Assembly (NCBI RefSeq): GCF_947077765.1
Contig: NZ_CAMTTF010000003.1
Coordinates: 186,001-250,000, forward strand
Source of the DNA: Salinibacter grassmerensis
GTDB lineage: Bacteria > Bacteroidota > Rhodothermia > Rhodothermales > Salinibacteraceae
Reading direction: 5' to 3'
Length of the DNA: 64,000 nucleotides
Under the pieces are notes generated by a model. The model was not told the DNA's origin. It saw only the letters and a program-made list of their open reading frames with translations, and made no database searches. Position numbers and translations under genes: made by a program. Shown piece by piece: positions 54,146 through 62,702 of the stretch. Position 1 is the first letter of the stretch; every line of letters begins with the position of its first letter.

Positions 54146-55486
54146 ATGACCACTGCCCTTGACACCGACGTTCGTCCCGAAGACCGATTTATTTCGGCCT
54201 TCGAGGTGAACCACGGCCAGGCCATCAACGGAACGAATGCCTCAATCGCCCAGCAGCGCGAAGACGCGATCGAGCGCTTCGCCGAGCTTGGCATCCCGAC
54301 CAATGAGCTGGAGGCCTGGAAGTACACGAACATCGCGAAGACCATCGACCGGCCCTACACCCTCTCGCTATCGCCGGAGGGCCCGTCGCTCGACCCGAGC
54401 GACATCGCGCCATTCACGATTGACGAGATGGACGCCCATCGCGTCGTGCTCGTGAACGGCCACGTCGACGAGTCACTTTCCGACATCGGCGACCTGCCAT
54501 CGGGCGTCGTCCTGAGCAGCCTCGCCGAGGCCGGTGAGGAGCATCCCGATGTCGTAGAGGAGCACTACGGCCAGTACGCTGACTTCGAGGACGAGGCCCT
54601 GACGGCCCTCAACACGGCATTTGTCCAGGACGGGGCGTTCGTCTACGTCCCCTCCGGCACGATCGTCGAGAAGCCCATCTTCTTCCTCCACATCACGGCC
54701 GGCTCAGAGCCTCTCTTTCTGCAGCCGCGTCACCTGTTCGTGGTCGAGGACGGGGCCATCGCCAAGGTCGTTGAGGCTCAGCACTCCGTTACCGATGCTC
54801 AGACGTTCACGAACACGGTGAGCGAGGCCTTCGTCGGCGAGCGAGCCAACCTGGAGCACTATCTTGTGCAGGACGAAGGGTCGAACGCTTCGCAGGTCCA
54901 CACCCGTGCCGGCCAGCAGAAGGACGACAGCGTGTACTCGACCAACACCATCACCTTCAGTGGAGAGGTGGTCCGTAACAACGCCACGGTCGAGGTCGAC
55001 GGCTCCTTCTGCGAGTCAAACCTCTATGGTCTCTGCATCGGCAAGGACGAGACGCACGTGGACAACCACACGCAGATGAACCACGTGCAGCCGGATTGCA
55101 GCAGCAACGAGCTCTACAAGCACGTGCTCAACGACGAGTCGACCGCCGTCTTTAACGGCAAAGTGCTGGTCACCCGTGGCTCTCAGCGGATTGACGCCTA
55201 CCAGCAGAACGATACGATCGTCCTGACCACCGACGCGAACATTTACACGAAGCCGGAGCTTGAAATCTACGCGGACGATGTGGTGTGCAGCCACGGCGCA
55301 ACCACCGGCCAAGTGGACGAAGAGGGCGTCTTCTACCTCCGCTCGCGCGGCCTTTCCGAGCGTCGGGCCCACATCTTGATGCTACAGGCCTTCACCGACG
55401 AGGTGCTGAGCGAGTACAAGATTGACGGCCTGCGCAACTACATCACGGACAAGATCCGGCACCGCTTCGGCAGCTACTTCGAGTAG
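54146..55486 (+). CDS. sufD: Fe-S assembly scaffold SufD
   Basis: 446-aa partner of SufB in SufBC2D. Landmarks: ELGIPTNELEAWKYTNI at the N-terminus, AFVQDGAFVYVPSGTIVEKPIF, NHTQMNHVQPDCSSNELYKH, the His in SHGATTGQVDEEGVFYLRSRGLS, and the FTDEVLSEYKIDGLRNYI ending. The N-terminal ~45 residues are acidic and less conserved. It lies 92 bases after sufC. Confidence 0.96.
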   Translation: MTTALDTDVRPEDRFISAFEVNHGQAINGTNASIAQQREDAIERFAELGIPTNELEAWKYTNIAKTIDRPYTLSLSPEGPSLDPSDIAPFTIDEMDAHRVVLVNGHVDESLSDIGDLPSGVVLSSLAEAGEEHPDVVEEHYGQYADFEDEALTALNTAFVQDGAFVYVPSGTIVEKPIFFLHITAGSEPLFLQPRHLFVVEDGAIAKVVEAQHSVTDAQTFTNTVSEAFVGERANLEHYLVQDEGSNASQVHTRAGQQKDDSVYSTNTITFSGEVVRNNATVEVDGSFCESNLYGLCIGKDETHVDNHTQMNHVQPDCSSNELYKHVLNDESTAVFNGKVLVTRGSQRIDAYQQNDTIVLTTDANIYTKPELEIYADDVVCSHGATTGQVDEEGVFYLRSRGLSERRAHILMLQAFTDEVLSEYKIDGLRNYITDKIRHRFGSYFE

Positions 55487-55567
55487 CCCCACGGAGGGAA
55501 AGACGTGTGAGGGCATCCTTATCAATCACACGCCCACACGTTACTTCTACATCTTCCCCAATCTATC

Positions 55568-56824
55568 ATGCCCGCCACTACGCACCCGACTTCCGAGACG
55601 GCCTCGCTTGACGTAGAGGCGCTCCGTGCGGACTTTCCCGCGCTTGAGCAGGACGTGTACGAGGACACGCCCCTCGCCTACCTCGACAACGCGGCCACCT
55701 CGCAGAAGCCAACCCCGGTGATCGAACGGCTGGACGAGTTCTACCGCGAGGAAAACAGCAACGTACACCGGGGCGTCCATCGGCTCAGCCAGGACGCCAC
55801 CGAGTCGTACGAGTCGGCCCGCAAGTCACTGGCGCGCTTCCTCAACGCGCCGGACCCCGACCAGATTATCTTCACGCGGGGCACGACCGAGGGGCTCAAC
55901 CTCGTCTCCTCCACCTTTGGCCGCATGGCCGTCGAGGAGGGCGACGAGATTCTCCTCACGGAGATGGAGCACCACTCCAACATCGTCCCCTGGCAGATGC
56001 TGGCCGAGCAGGTGGGGGCCTCGATTGAGGTGCTTCCGGTTACGGACCGCGGCGAGCTTCGGATGGACCTGCTTCCGGAGATGCTCACCGACGACACGGC
56101 GCTCGTCGCCATCAGTCACGTCTCCAACACGTTGGGCACCATCAACCCGATGGAGGACTTCATCGACGTGGCCCACGCTGAGGGCGTACCCGTCGTCGTG
56201 GACGGGGCGCAGTCTGCCCCGCACATGCCGGTTGATGTGCAGGCGCTCGATGCGGACTTCTTCGTGTTCTCGGGCCACAAGGTGTTCGGGCCTACGGGCA
56301 TCGGCGTCCTGTACGGGAAGCGGGACCACCTCGAGGCGATGCCTCCCTACCAGGGCGGCGGGGACATGATCGATCAGGTCTCGTTTGACGGGTCGACCTA
56401 CGACGGACTGCCCCACAAGTTTGAGGCCGGTACGCCGAACATTGCCGATGCGGTCGGACTCGGCACCGCCGTCGAGTACATTATGAATATGGATTGGGAC
56501 GCGGTGCGGACCCACGAAGACGACGTGCTCCGCTACGCCACCGAGCAGGTGGACAACATCGAGGGCACCCAGATCGTGGGCACTGCATCCGAGAAGACGA
56601 GCGTCCTCTCGTTCGTCTTCGACGATATTCACCCGTATGACGCTGGAACAGTGCTCGACCGGGAAGGCGTTGCCGTGCGAACGGGCCACCACTGTACGCA
56701 GCCGCTCCTGGAGCGGTACGGCCTCCCCGGCACCATCCGTGCCTCGTTCGCGGCCTACAACACGCATGAGGACGTGGATCGGCTGGTCGACGGCCTCCAG
56801 AAGGTGCGGCACATGTTCGGGTAG
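55568..56824 (+). CDS. sufS: Cysteine desulfurase SufS
   Basis: 418-aa PLP enzyme that removes sulfur from cysteine as a persulfide for the SUF scaffold. PLP and catalytic residues: YLDNAATSQKPTPVIE, the PLP His in MEHHSNIVPW, the Asp/Gln region VVDGAQSAPHMPVDVQ, the Schiff-base Lys in FSGHKVFGPTGIGVLYGK, and the sulfur-accepting Cys in RTGHHCTQPLLERYG. This arrangement is the SufS (group II) type. 81 bases after sufD. Confidence 0.97.
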   Translation: MPATTHPTSETASLDVEALRADFPALEQDVYEDTPLAYLDNAATSQKPTPVIERLDEFYREENSNVHRGVHRLSQDATESYESARKSLARFLNAPDPDQIIFTRGTTEGLNLVSSTFGRMAVEEGDEILLTEMEHHSNIVPWQMLAEQVGASIEVLPVTDRGELRMDLLPEMLTDDTALVAISHVSNTLGTINPMEDFIDVAHAEGVPVVVDGAQSAPHMPVDVQALDADFFVFSGHKVFGPTGIGVLYGKRDHLEAMPPYQGGGDMIDQVSFDGSTYDGLPHKFEAGTPNIADAVGLGTAVEYIMNMDWDAVRTHEDDVLRYATEQVDNIEGTQIVGTASEKTSVLSFVFDDIHPYDAGTVLDREGVAVRTGHHCTQPLLERYGLPGTIRASFAAYNTHEDVDRLVDGLQKVRHMFG

Positions 56825-56907
56825 CTCACGTCCCGGCAACTCCATCGCCGGTACCAACGTACACACTACATAGCACAGCGCGTTTTGCACCAACCCTGTT
56901 CGCCCTC

Positions 56908-57333
56908 ATGCCCGCTACGGACACAGTCTCGGATCGCGCGCAGCAGATCGTCGATGAGTTCTCGCTCTTCGACGACTGGATGAGCCGATACGAGTATCTC
57001 ATCGAGCTCGGCGACGACATTCCGCTGCTCGAGGAGGACAAGAAGACCGATGACAATTACGTTCACGGCTGCCAGTCAGACGTCTGGATCGAGACCGAGC
57101 TCGACGAGGCGGATCGAGCCCTGTGCGTGCAGGGAGACAGCAACGCGAAGATCACCAAGGGACTGGCTGCGCTCATCATTCGCGTGATCGACGAGCAGCC
57201 TCCCGAGGCTGTCGCGAACGCCGACTTCGACTTTCTCGACGACATCGGCCTCCACGAGCACTTGAGCTCGCAGCGGAATAACGGCCTCAAGGCCATGATT
57301 GAAACCGTTCAGGAGCGCGCCCGCGAGACGTAG
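56908..57333 (+). CDS. sufE: Cysteine desulfuration protein SufE
   Basis: 141-aa sulfur acceptor that takes persulfide sulfur from SufS and passes it to SufB. The acceptor Cys is in YVHGCQSDVWIETEL. The N-terminus QQIVDEFSLFDDWMSRYEYLIELGDD and the LIIRVIDEQPPEAVANADFDFLDDIGL block are standard. Length matches the family. 83 bases after sufS. Confidence 0.96.
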   Translation: MPATDTVSDRAQQIVDEFSLFDDWMSRYEYLIELGDDIPLLEEDKKTDDNYVHGCQSDVWIETELDEADRALCVQGDSNAKITKGLAALIIRVIDEQPPEAVANADFDFLDDIGLHEHLSSQRNNGLKAMIETVQERARET

Positions 57334-57429
57334 GCCCGCGACACAGAGTTGGTCGCATCCGCGCTTGGTGCCCTGTCCCTTGTGTTTGTGTAGACGCGTC
57401 ATCCACTCTTTCCAACACCCCACAGATTT

Positions 57430-57891
57430 ATGAGTCCTTCAGGTGCAATGCCCGGCGGGATGGGCGGCATGGGCGGTATGCCCGGCGGCGGAGGAGGCGG
57501 AGGGGCCGCCGACATCCCCGAGGAGAAAGAACAGTCCGACATCGAACTTCCGGAAACCATTCCGGATCACGTTCAGGACACGCCGGACGACGACCTTTAC
57601 CAGCGGGTTGTAGAGTCACTCCGCGAGATTTATGACCCGGAGATTCCGGTCAACATCTATGACCTTGGGCTGATCTACCACCTCGACATGGGGGAGGACA
57701 GCCATGTGGACGTGTTGATGACCCTCACGGCGCCGAATTGCCCGGCCGCAGGCGTCCTGCCCGGCCAGGCGGAGGATGCGGTGCGCGAGACAGAAGGCGT
57801 CGAGAGCGTCAATCTCGAAATGACCTTCGAGCCGCCCTTCGCTCCGCAGATGATGTCCGAAGAGGCCCGCCTTGAGCTCGGCTTCATGTAA
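57430..57891 (+). CDS. sufT: SufT-like DUF59 protein with Gly/Met-rich N-terminus
   Basis: 153-aa MIP18/DUF59 protein of the type that matures Fe-S proteins (SufT, PaaD). The domain is clear: VESLREIYDPEIPVNIYDLGLIY and MTLTAPNCPAAGVLP with the conserved Cys, then VNLEMTFEPPFAPQMMSEEAR and LELGFM. Residues 7-25 are almost only Met, Gly and Pro, unlike the usual family start and like a GroEL tail; a DUF59 core start further in is not offered by a Met. It ends the SUF run, 96 bases after sufE. Confidence 0.9.
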   Translation: MSPSGAMPGGMGGMGGMPGGGGGGGAADIPEEKEQSDIELPETIPDHVQDTPDDDLYQRVVESLREIYDPEIPVNIYDLGLIYHLDMGEDSHVDVLMTLTAPNCPAAGVLPGQAEDAVRETEGVESVNLEMTFEPPFAPQMMSEEARLELGFM

Positions 57892-57967
57892 TCGATGCCG
57901 AGCGTCGGATCTCCGGCCTTGAATCCAGGCTGGTCTTCGATTCGGCGCTCACAACCCGTCCCGACCG

Positions 57968-59575
57968 ATGGATCACGCACGCACCATTGCGATGGCCACC
58001 ACCCTTCTCGCCGACGGGCGGACGGGAGACGTGGCCGACATGGTGGAGCCGTTGCTCGATCCCGTAACAGCCCCGGCCGCCAGCACGGGGCAGATTCTGC
58101 TCCGGGGACTGTTGGCCCGTGTCGAAGTGACTCGCCGTGACCGCCCGGAGCGGGCGCTCGAACTGCTGCCCACAGTCGAGGAGGTGTCGGACTCCTGCAC
58201 GTGTGTGCGAGCCGACGTGGCGCTCTGGCGCGGCTGGGCCCATGTGCGCCGTTCCGAGTCGGTGGACGAGGCGACCCGGGGCCTGCACCTGCTGAAGGAG
58301 GGGCGCGAGCTTTTTGCCTCGATCTGCGACCCCGTCGGCCGCTGCTGGGCGCTTTTGGGGCAGGCAGCGGCCTACAGTGCCCTTGACGAGCACGGCCTCC
58401 TGCACCGTGTGCTCGACGACGCCTCAGGCCTCCTTGATCGCCTTCAAGACACCCAGGCGGCGGAGTGGCTCGACGAGCTTCGCCGCCGGTCTCCCTCGGC
58501 GAATCCCAAACACGACGGGGCTCGGTCGGGCGCTACGGCAGATCCGACGACGGTCGTGGACGGGTTCGTGGCGGAGAGCCGCGAGATGCAGGCCGTAGCC
58601 GAAACGATTCGGAAAATTCAACCGAGCCGGAGCCCCGTTCTCATTACCGGAGAAGGCGGCGCCGGGAAGCGCCTCGTGGCGCGCACGATCCACGCCACCA
58701 GCACCCGAGCCGATGGTCCCTTAGAGTACGTTTCGTGCGATCCGACGCAGGCCGGTGCGTCTCTCAGCGCACAGCTGTTCGGCGCCGAAGCAAACGCGGG
58801 GGCAGACGGGTCGTCCCAGACTGGGGCCGTGCAGGCCGCCGACGGAGGAACCCTCATCGTCGGGGACATTGACGCCCTCCCTCGTCCCCTGCAGTCCTCG
58901 CTGCTCGATCTCCTCGACGGGCAAGCCTCTCCCCTGGCAGAAACGGCCGACGGCGACCCGCTGGACGTTCGCGTCCTCGCCACAACGACCGCTGACCTCG
59001 ACGCCCGCGTGGAGGAGGGCCGCTTCCGGCCGGCGCTGCGCAATCGGCTGCGCGTAATTTCGCTCCACGTTCCCCCCCTCCGGGAGCGACGCCCCGACAT
59101 CCCCCTCCTCGTCCGCCACTTCCTAAATCAGATGCGCCCAGAGGGCTCGTCCCTGGTCTCCATCACGCACCCGGCCATGGAGGCCCTGCTCCGCTACAAC
59201 TGGCCGGGCAACGTGCGGCAACTACGCAACGAGATCGAACGGGCGCTGGTGCACGTGCAGAGCGAACCGGCCCCGACGATCACGCTCGACATGCTTCTCG
59301 ACACGATTGTCGAAAATGCTCGAGAGCGGACGGCGGCGCACACGTCTCGGGACACCTCGGACGCCATTCTGGAGCCCGACCGAACCCTCAACGACGTACT
59401 CTCCCGCACCGAAAAGGCTGTCATCGAACGAGTGCTCCGCGCCTGTGACGGTCAGGTGACGGCCTCGGCGGACGTGCTGGGCCTGACCCGGCAGGGGCTC
59501 TACAAGAAAATGAAGCGGCTCGGCATCGACGCTTCCGCCTTCCAGCCGACCTCGGAGCCAACTCCCGCGTCCTGA
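57968..59575 (+). CDS. AAA+ regulator of the sigma-54-activator type lacking GAFTGA
   Basis: 535-aa regulator. The N-terminal ~190 residues are helical with TPR-like repeats (LLKEGRELFASICDPVGRCWALLGQAAAYSALDEHG). An AAA+ domain follows: Walker A GEGGAGKR near residue 230, an altered Walker B (GGTLIVGDIDALP instead of FLDEI), and the arginine-finger region RFRPALRNRLRVI with PLRERRPDIPLLVRHFL and NWPGNVRQLRNEIERAL. A Fis-type HTH closes it (VIERVLRACDGQVTASADVLGLTRQGLYKKMKRLG). The GAFTGA loop that contacts sigma-54 is replaced by GADGSSQTGA. It may thus act without sigma-54. Confidence 0.85.
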   Translation: MDHARTIAMATTLLADGRTGDVADMVEPLLDPVTAPAASTGQILLRGLLARVEVTRRDRPERALELLPTVEEVSDSCTCVRADVALWRGWAHVRRSESVDEATRGLHLLKEGRELFASICDPVGRCWALLGQAAAYSALDEHGLLHRVLDDASGLLDRLQDTQAAEWLDELRRRSPSANPKHDGARSGATADPTTVVDGFVAESREMQAVAETIRKIQPSRSPVLITGEGGAGKRLVARTIHATSTRADGPLEYVSCDPTQAGASLSAQLFGAEANAGADGSSQTGAVQAADGGTLIVGDIDALPRPLQSSLLDLLDGQASPLAETADGDPLDVRVLATTTADLDARVEEGRFRPALRNRLRVISLHVPPLRERRPDIPLLVRHFLNQMRPEGSSLVSITHPAMEALLRYNWPGNVRQLRNEIERALVHVQSEPAPTITLDMLLDTIVENARERTAAHTSRDTSDAILEPDRTLNDVLSRTEKAVIERVLRACDGQVTASADVLGLTRQGLYKKMKRLGIDASAFQPTSEPTPAS

Positions 59576-59607
59576 CCGACGATTGTTCTCGCAACCTCTT
59601 CCGCGCC

Positions 59608-60024
59608 ATGCCTGCCGATTCTTCTCCTTCCGAAGCGGATCCCCCAACCGCCGTGGACGTCCAACTCGACCACGCCTCCGTCATGACGACGGACCTCGAC
59701 GCGGCCGTTTCGTTCTACGTCGACCTCATCGGGCTGTCGCTGCGCACCGTGGAGGACGACCCTGTGCGCGACGGCCGCCGGCGCGCCCTGCTCACCGACG
59801 ACCGCGGGCGGGACGTCGTTGAGCTAATCGAAATGGAAGAGATGAAACACCCCACGGTGCCGGGACGGGGCGGCATCCATCACCTCGGCTTCTCCCTTCC
59901 CTCCCGCGAGTGGCATTCGCTGCGCTCTCGTCTCGACGCGGCCGGCCATCCCTACGAGGAAGTTAAGGGCCGGCTTTTCGCCCGGGATGCCGACGGGCTG
60001 GTGCTCGAGATCGAAAAGGGATAG
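59608..60024 (+). CDS. VOC (glyoxalase/dioxygenase) family protein
   Basis: 138-aa protein of the vicinal-oxygen-chelate superfamily. Conserved positions include LDHASVMTTDLDAAVSFYVDLIGL, VVELIEMEE, GGIHHLGFSL and a final DADGLVLEIEKG. The metal ligands are likely His22, His97-98 and Glu135-136. The pattern is that of methylmalonyl-CoA epimerase- or glyoxalase I-like proteins, but the substrate is unknown. It is 32 bases after the AAA+ regulator and converges on the TPM-domain gene. Confidence 0.8.
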   Translation: MPADSSPSEADPPTAVDVQLDHASVMTTDLDAAVSFYVDLIGLSLRTVEDDPVRDGRRRALLTDDRGRDVVELIEMEEMKHPTVPGRGGIHHLGFSLPSREWHSLRSRLDAAGHPYEEVKGRLFARDADGLVLEIEKG

Positions 60025-60059
60025 GGCCCCGCCGGGCTCTCAACTCAGTCACGCCCAAC

Positions 60060-60734
60060 TCACTCGTCGTCCGGCTCTCGCCCTGGGGTGCGGACGCTGT
60101 CTGTGAGTTCATTCTCGTCGTCGGGGCGGATTTCTACTCCCTTTCGCTCCAGGAGACTGCCACACATCTCAACCGCCTCCACGAGCCCCTCCGTCAGGTT
60201 GCTGTTTTGGATCCCGCGCTGGATGCGGGCGACCACGTCTGCCCAATCGTCCGGCTCCACCTGCTGGTTGATGCCGGCGTCCCCGAGCACCTCGATCCGG
60301 TGCTCTCGGAGGGAGACGAAAAGCAGAATGCCGGTTCGGTCTCGCGTGTCGAACACCTCCTCCTCGACGAACGCCTGCATGGCCCGGCGGTGCACGGTCT
60401 CGTCGAGGCGGTCGCTCCCCACTAGCAATCGCTGCAAGGGATAGACGTATCGCGTGAGGACGCCCCCCACCGTTCCGGCCACGAGAACCGACAACGCCAC
60501 GCCCCACGGGGCAAAGAGCCACCCGAGGCCCCACCCATCGTAAAACTGAAGCGTGAGCAGCACCCCCGTGAGGACGAGGAGCGTGGCCGCGCCAATCCCC
60601 CGCCACACGGCCACTTCGTAGTCGTCACTCCGTGGCACCACCACCGGCACAATCTCGCCGGCCGTCCGCTCCTCCGCGCGACCCACCGCGTCCCGAATGC
60701 GGTCCTGATCGAGGCCGTCAATCATCGTGTCCAT
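60060..60734 (-). CDS. TPM-domain membrane protein
   Basis: 224-aa inner-membrane protein of the TPM-domain family. Unlike typical members it has its two hydrophobic helices inside the N-terminal third (about residues 46-62 and 73-97), after an initial ERTAGEIVPVVVPRSDDYEVAVW that is the first part of a TPM fold. The soluble domain continues with FDTRDRTGILLFVSLREHRIEVLGDAGINQQV and QRGIQNSNLTEGLVEAVEMCGSLL. This matches DUF-type TPM proteins of Bacteroidota. Function is unknown. The tail is acidic. Confidence 0.8.
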   Translation of the reverse strand: MDTMIDGLDQDRIRDAVGRAEERTAGEIVPVVVPRSDDYEVAVWRGIGAATLLVLTGVLLTLQFYDGWGLGWLFAPWGVALSVLVAGTVGGVLTRYVYPLQRLLVGSDRLDETVHRRAMQAFVEEEVFDTRDRTGILLFVSLREHRIEVLGDAGINQQVEPDDWADVVARIQRGIQNSNLTEGLVEAVEMCGSLLERKGVEIRPDDENELTDSVRTPGREPDDE

Positions 60735-60840
60735 GGTCCACTGCGAAGCTTAAAAACGGATAAGCGGAAGTCCGGGCACGGGACGCGGCTTTTGCAAGAC
60801 CTCTATTCCCCCACAGGTTCTGTGACGAATCCACTTATCC

Positions 60841-62148
60841 CTACGGAGCCCCAGCGCCTCCCGATCCGGACGGCGCCTCAGAGGAAGATTGCTGCCGTTG
60901 TTTCTCAATGATCTTGAGGGCCTGCTCGGCCTGTCGCGTGAACGGGGACCCTTCCTCGGCAAATTCCTTTACCTGCTCGAACTCCGTCGTCGCCTGGTCC
61001 AGCCGGTTAATCTGCAGGAGCGCGAGCCCCTTCTGGAACCGGGCCGGGACGAACGTCGAGTCGTCGTCGAGCACTGCGTTGATCGCTTGGATGCCCCGCA
61101 TTGGGCGGTTCGTCAGCAGATAGGCTTCCCCCATCCGGGTCCGGGCGTCCAGGTCCTCGGGACGTTGGTCCACCACCGCCTGGTAGGCCCGGGCTGCGTG
61201 CCGGGCCACTTCAAGGACCTGCTGCCGCTGTCCCTCCCCCTGCAGCTGTTGCATCCAGCGGTACAGCAGGTCGGCGGCGCGACGCTGAGCGTCGGCAGCG
61301 CCGGTGGCATCCGCAATGTCGTCCTGCACCACGGCCGCCCGTCCCGGCTGTCCCACCCCAATCAGGAGATTGACCAGCTCCGCCTGTGCCTGTCGTTTGT
61401 CCGTCCCCGACGCTTGCTCGATCGCAGCCTCTAGCGAGTCGATCTGTCCAGCCATCGCTCCCCCGACCGACGACGTGCCCGCTTCTTCGAGGAGGGTTTG
61501 AAGGTCCGTCAGCTCGTCTCCTCCCCCCGTCCCCCCGGACTGCATGGGCGGCGATCCGCCGGCTGCGCCGGAGGCGGACGCCTCATTCCCGGCGGGACTT
61601 GACGGCGCCCCTTCGGCCTCGTCCCCACCCCACTCGTATTGCGCACTCCACTGCGTCGCGAAGAAGAGGCCAACCACGAGCACGAGTGCCCCGCCCACGA
61701 GCATCGCGATTTGCCGGCCCATCGCGCGTTCCGCATCTTTTGAGGAGACCGGGACCTCCGGGTCGGGGGCTTCCTCGCCCGTCCCGTCGGAGGCGCTCGT
61801 AGGGAGATCCGCCGTGACCGGACGCGTTCCCTCAGGGGCGTCCGTCCCAGAAAGATCCTGAAGCTCTTCGCCGCACTGGCTGCAGTACCGCGCACCCGGC
61901 GGGTTTTCCCACCCACACTGGTTGCAGAAGACGGATGGGCTGGCGTCCGGCTCGGCATCGGTACTGTCGGAACCGGACGAGGCCTCTTGGGGCCGACCGG
62001 GGTCGGGCTCGGCCCCCTCTGCCTCAGACGCATCTGCGTCGGCCTCCGTGCCCGACTCATCGACAGCGGTTCCGCACAGATCGCAGCGATCGGACGAGGC
62101 CGGCACGCGTGCACCGCACGACGGACAGGGGCGGGTGGTATCGGACAT
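60841..62148 (-). CDS. Zinc-ribbon/TPR membrane protein
   Basis: 435-aa protein. Two double-Cys zinc ribbons open it: CPSCGARVP...CDLCG (residues 8-25) and CNQCGWENPPGARYCSQCG (about 74-92). An acidic Ser/Asp/Glu linker leads to a single helix (about 148-165, IAMLVGGALVLVVGLFFA). The periplasmic part is a helical TPR region (EARTRMGEAYLLTNRPMRGIQAI-like repeats, ALLQINRLDQATTEFEQV). The role is probably scaffolding; no enzymatic motif is seen. It lies 50 bases after the HU gene on the same strand, and the TPM gene follows 106 bases downstream. Confidence 0.78.
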   Translation of the reverse strand: MSDTTRPCPSCGARVPASSDRCDLCGTAVDESGTEADADASEAEGAEPDPGRPQEASSGSDSTDAEPDASPSVFCNQCGWENPPGARYCSQCGEELQDLSGTDAPEGTRPVTADLPTSASDGTGEEAPDPEVPVSSKDAERAMGRQIAMLVGGALVLVVGLFFATQWSAQYEWGGDEAEGAPSSPAGNEASASGAAGGSPPMQSGGTGGGDELTDLQTLLEEAGTSSVGGAMAGQIDSLEAAIEQASGTDKRQAQAELVNLLIGVGQPGRAAVVQDDIADATGAADAQRRAADLLYRWMQQLQGEGQRQQVLEVARHAARAYQAVVDQRPEDLDARTRMGEAYLLTNRPMRGIQAINAVLDDDSTFVPARFQKGLALLQINRLDQATTEFEQVKEFAEEGSPFTRQAEQALKIIEKQRQQSSSEAPSGSGGAGAP

Positions 62149-62198
62149 GATCGCTGAAAGACAGTGGTGAAACCCAACACGATGACACAGCTTCGGGA

Positions 62199-62501
62199 CT
62201 ACGCCTCGTCGGCCTTGTGCGCCGCGTCTACGGCCTCACTCAGCTTGTCCGACGGACGAAACACCGGCTTGTACCGGTCCTCGATCTCGACTGGCTCGTT
62301 GGTCTGGGGGTTGCGCCCGGTCCGGGGGGCTCGGTGCTGAACCTCAAACACCCCAAACTCGCGGAGCTCAATGCGCCTGCCCTCCTTCATCGCCCCGCGC
62401 ACCGCCGTCATGAAGCCCTCCACGACTGCCCGCGTCTCGATTTTTGTGAGGCCGGTCCCATCGGCAATTTGGTCGATGAGGTCTGCTTTGGTCATGGACA
62501 T
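62199..62501 (-). CDS. HU/IHF-family DNA-binding protein
   Basis: 100-aa histone-like protein that bends DNA as a dimer. MTKADLIDQIADGTGLTKIETRAVVEGFM, IELREFGVFEVQHRAPRTGRNPQTNEPVEI and KPVFRPSDKLSEAV show the dimer core, the beta-arm with the Pro-containing tip, and the C-terminal helix. The residues fit HU and IHF about equally. Two ATG codons (62501, 62495) start the frame. It is divergent from the M1 peptidase gene. Confidence 0.93.
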   Translation of the reverse strand: MSMTKADLIDQIADGTGLTKIETRAVVEGFMTAVRGAMKEGRRIELREFGVFEVQHRAPRTGRNPQTNEPVEIEDRYKPVFRPSDKLSEAVDAAHKADEA

Positions 62502-62702
62502 GGGAAAACCGGAAGCGGGTCAATAAAAGACGAACATGTGGAGCTGCCCGAACGCCCCCACCGAATTCATGATTCGGAAAGCCCCGAGAATATCGGCGTC
62601 TTCCATTCTCCCGTCGAGAAACATTCGGGGTTCTGGGGCGAACGATAGTGCCGGCACCAAAACCCAGAGTCTTCGCCTTCTTCGGACCGACGTCTTCTCC
62701 CG

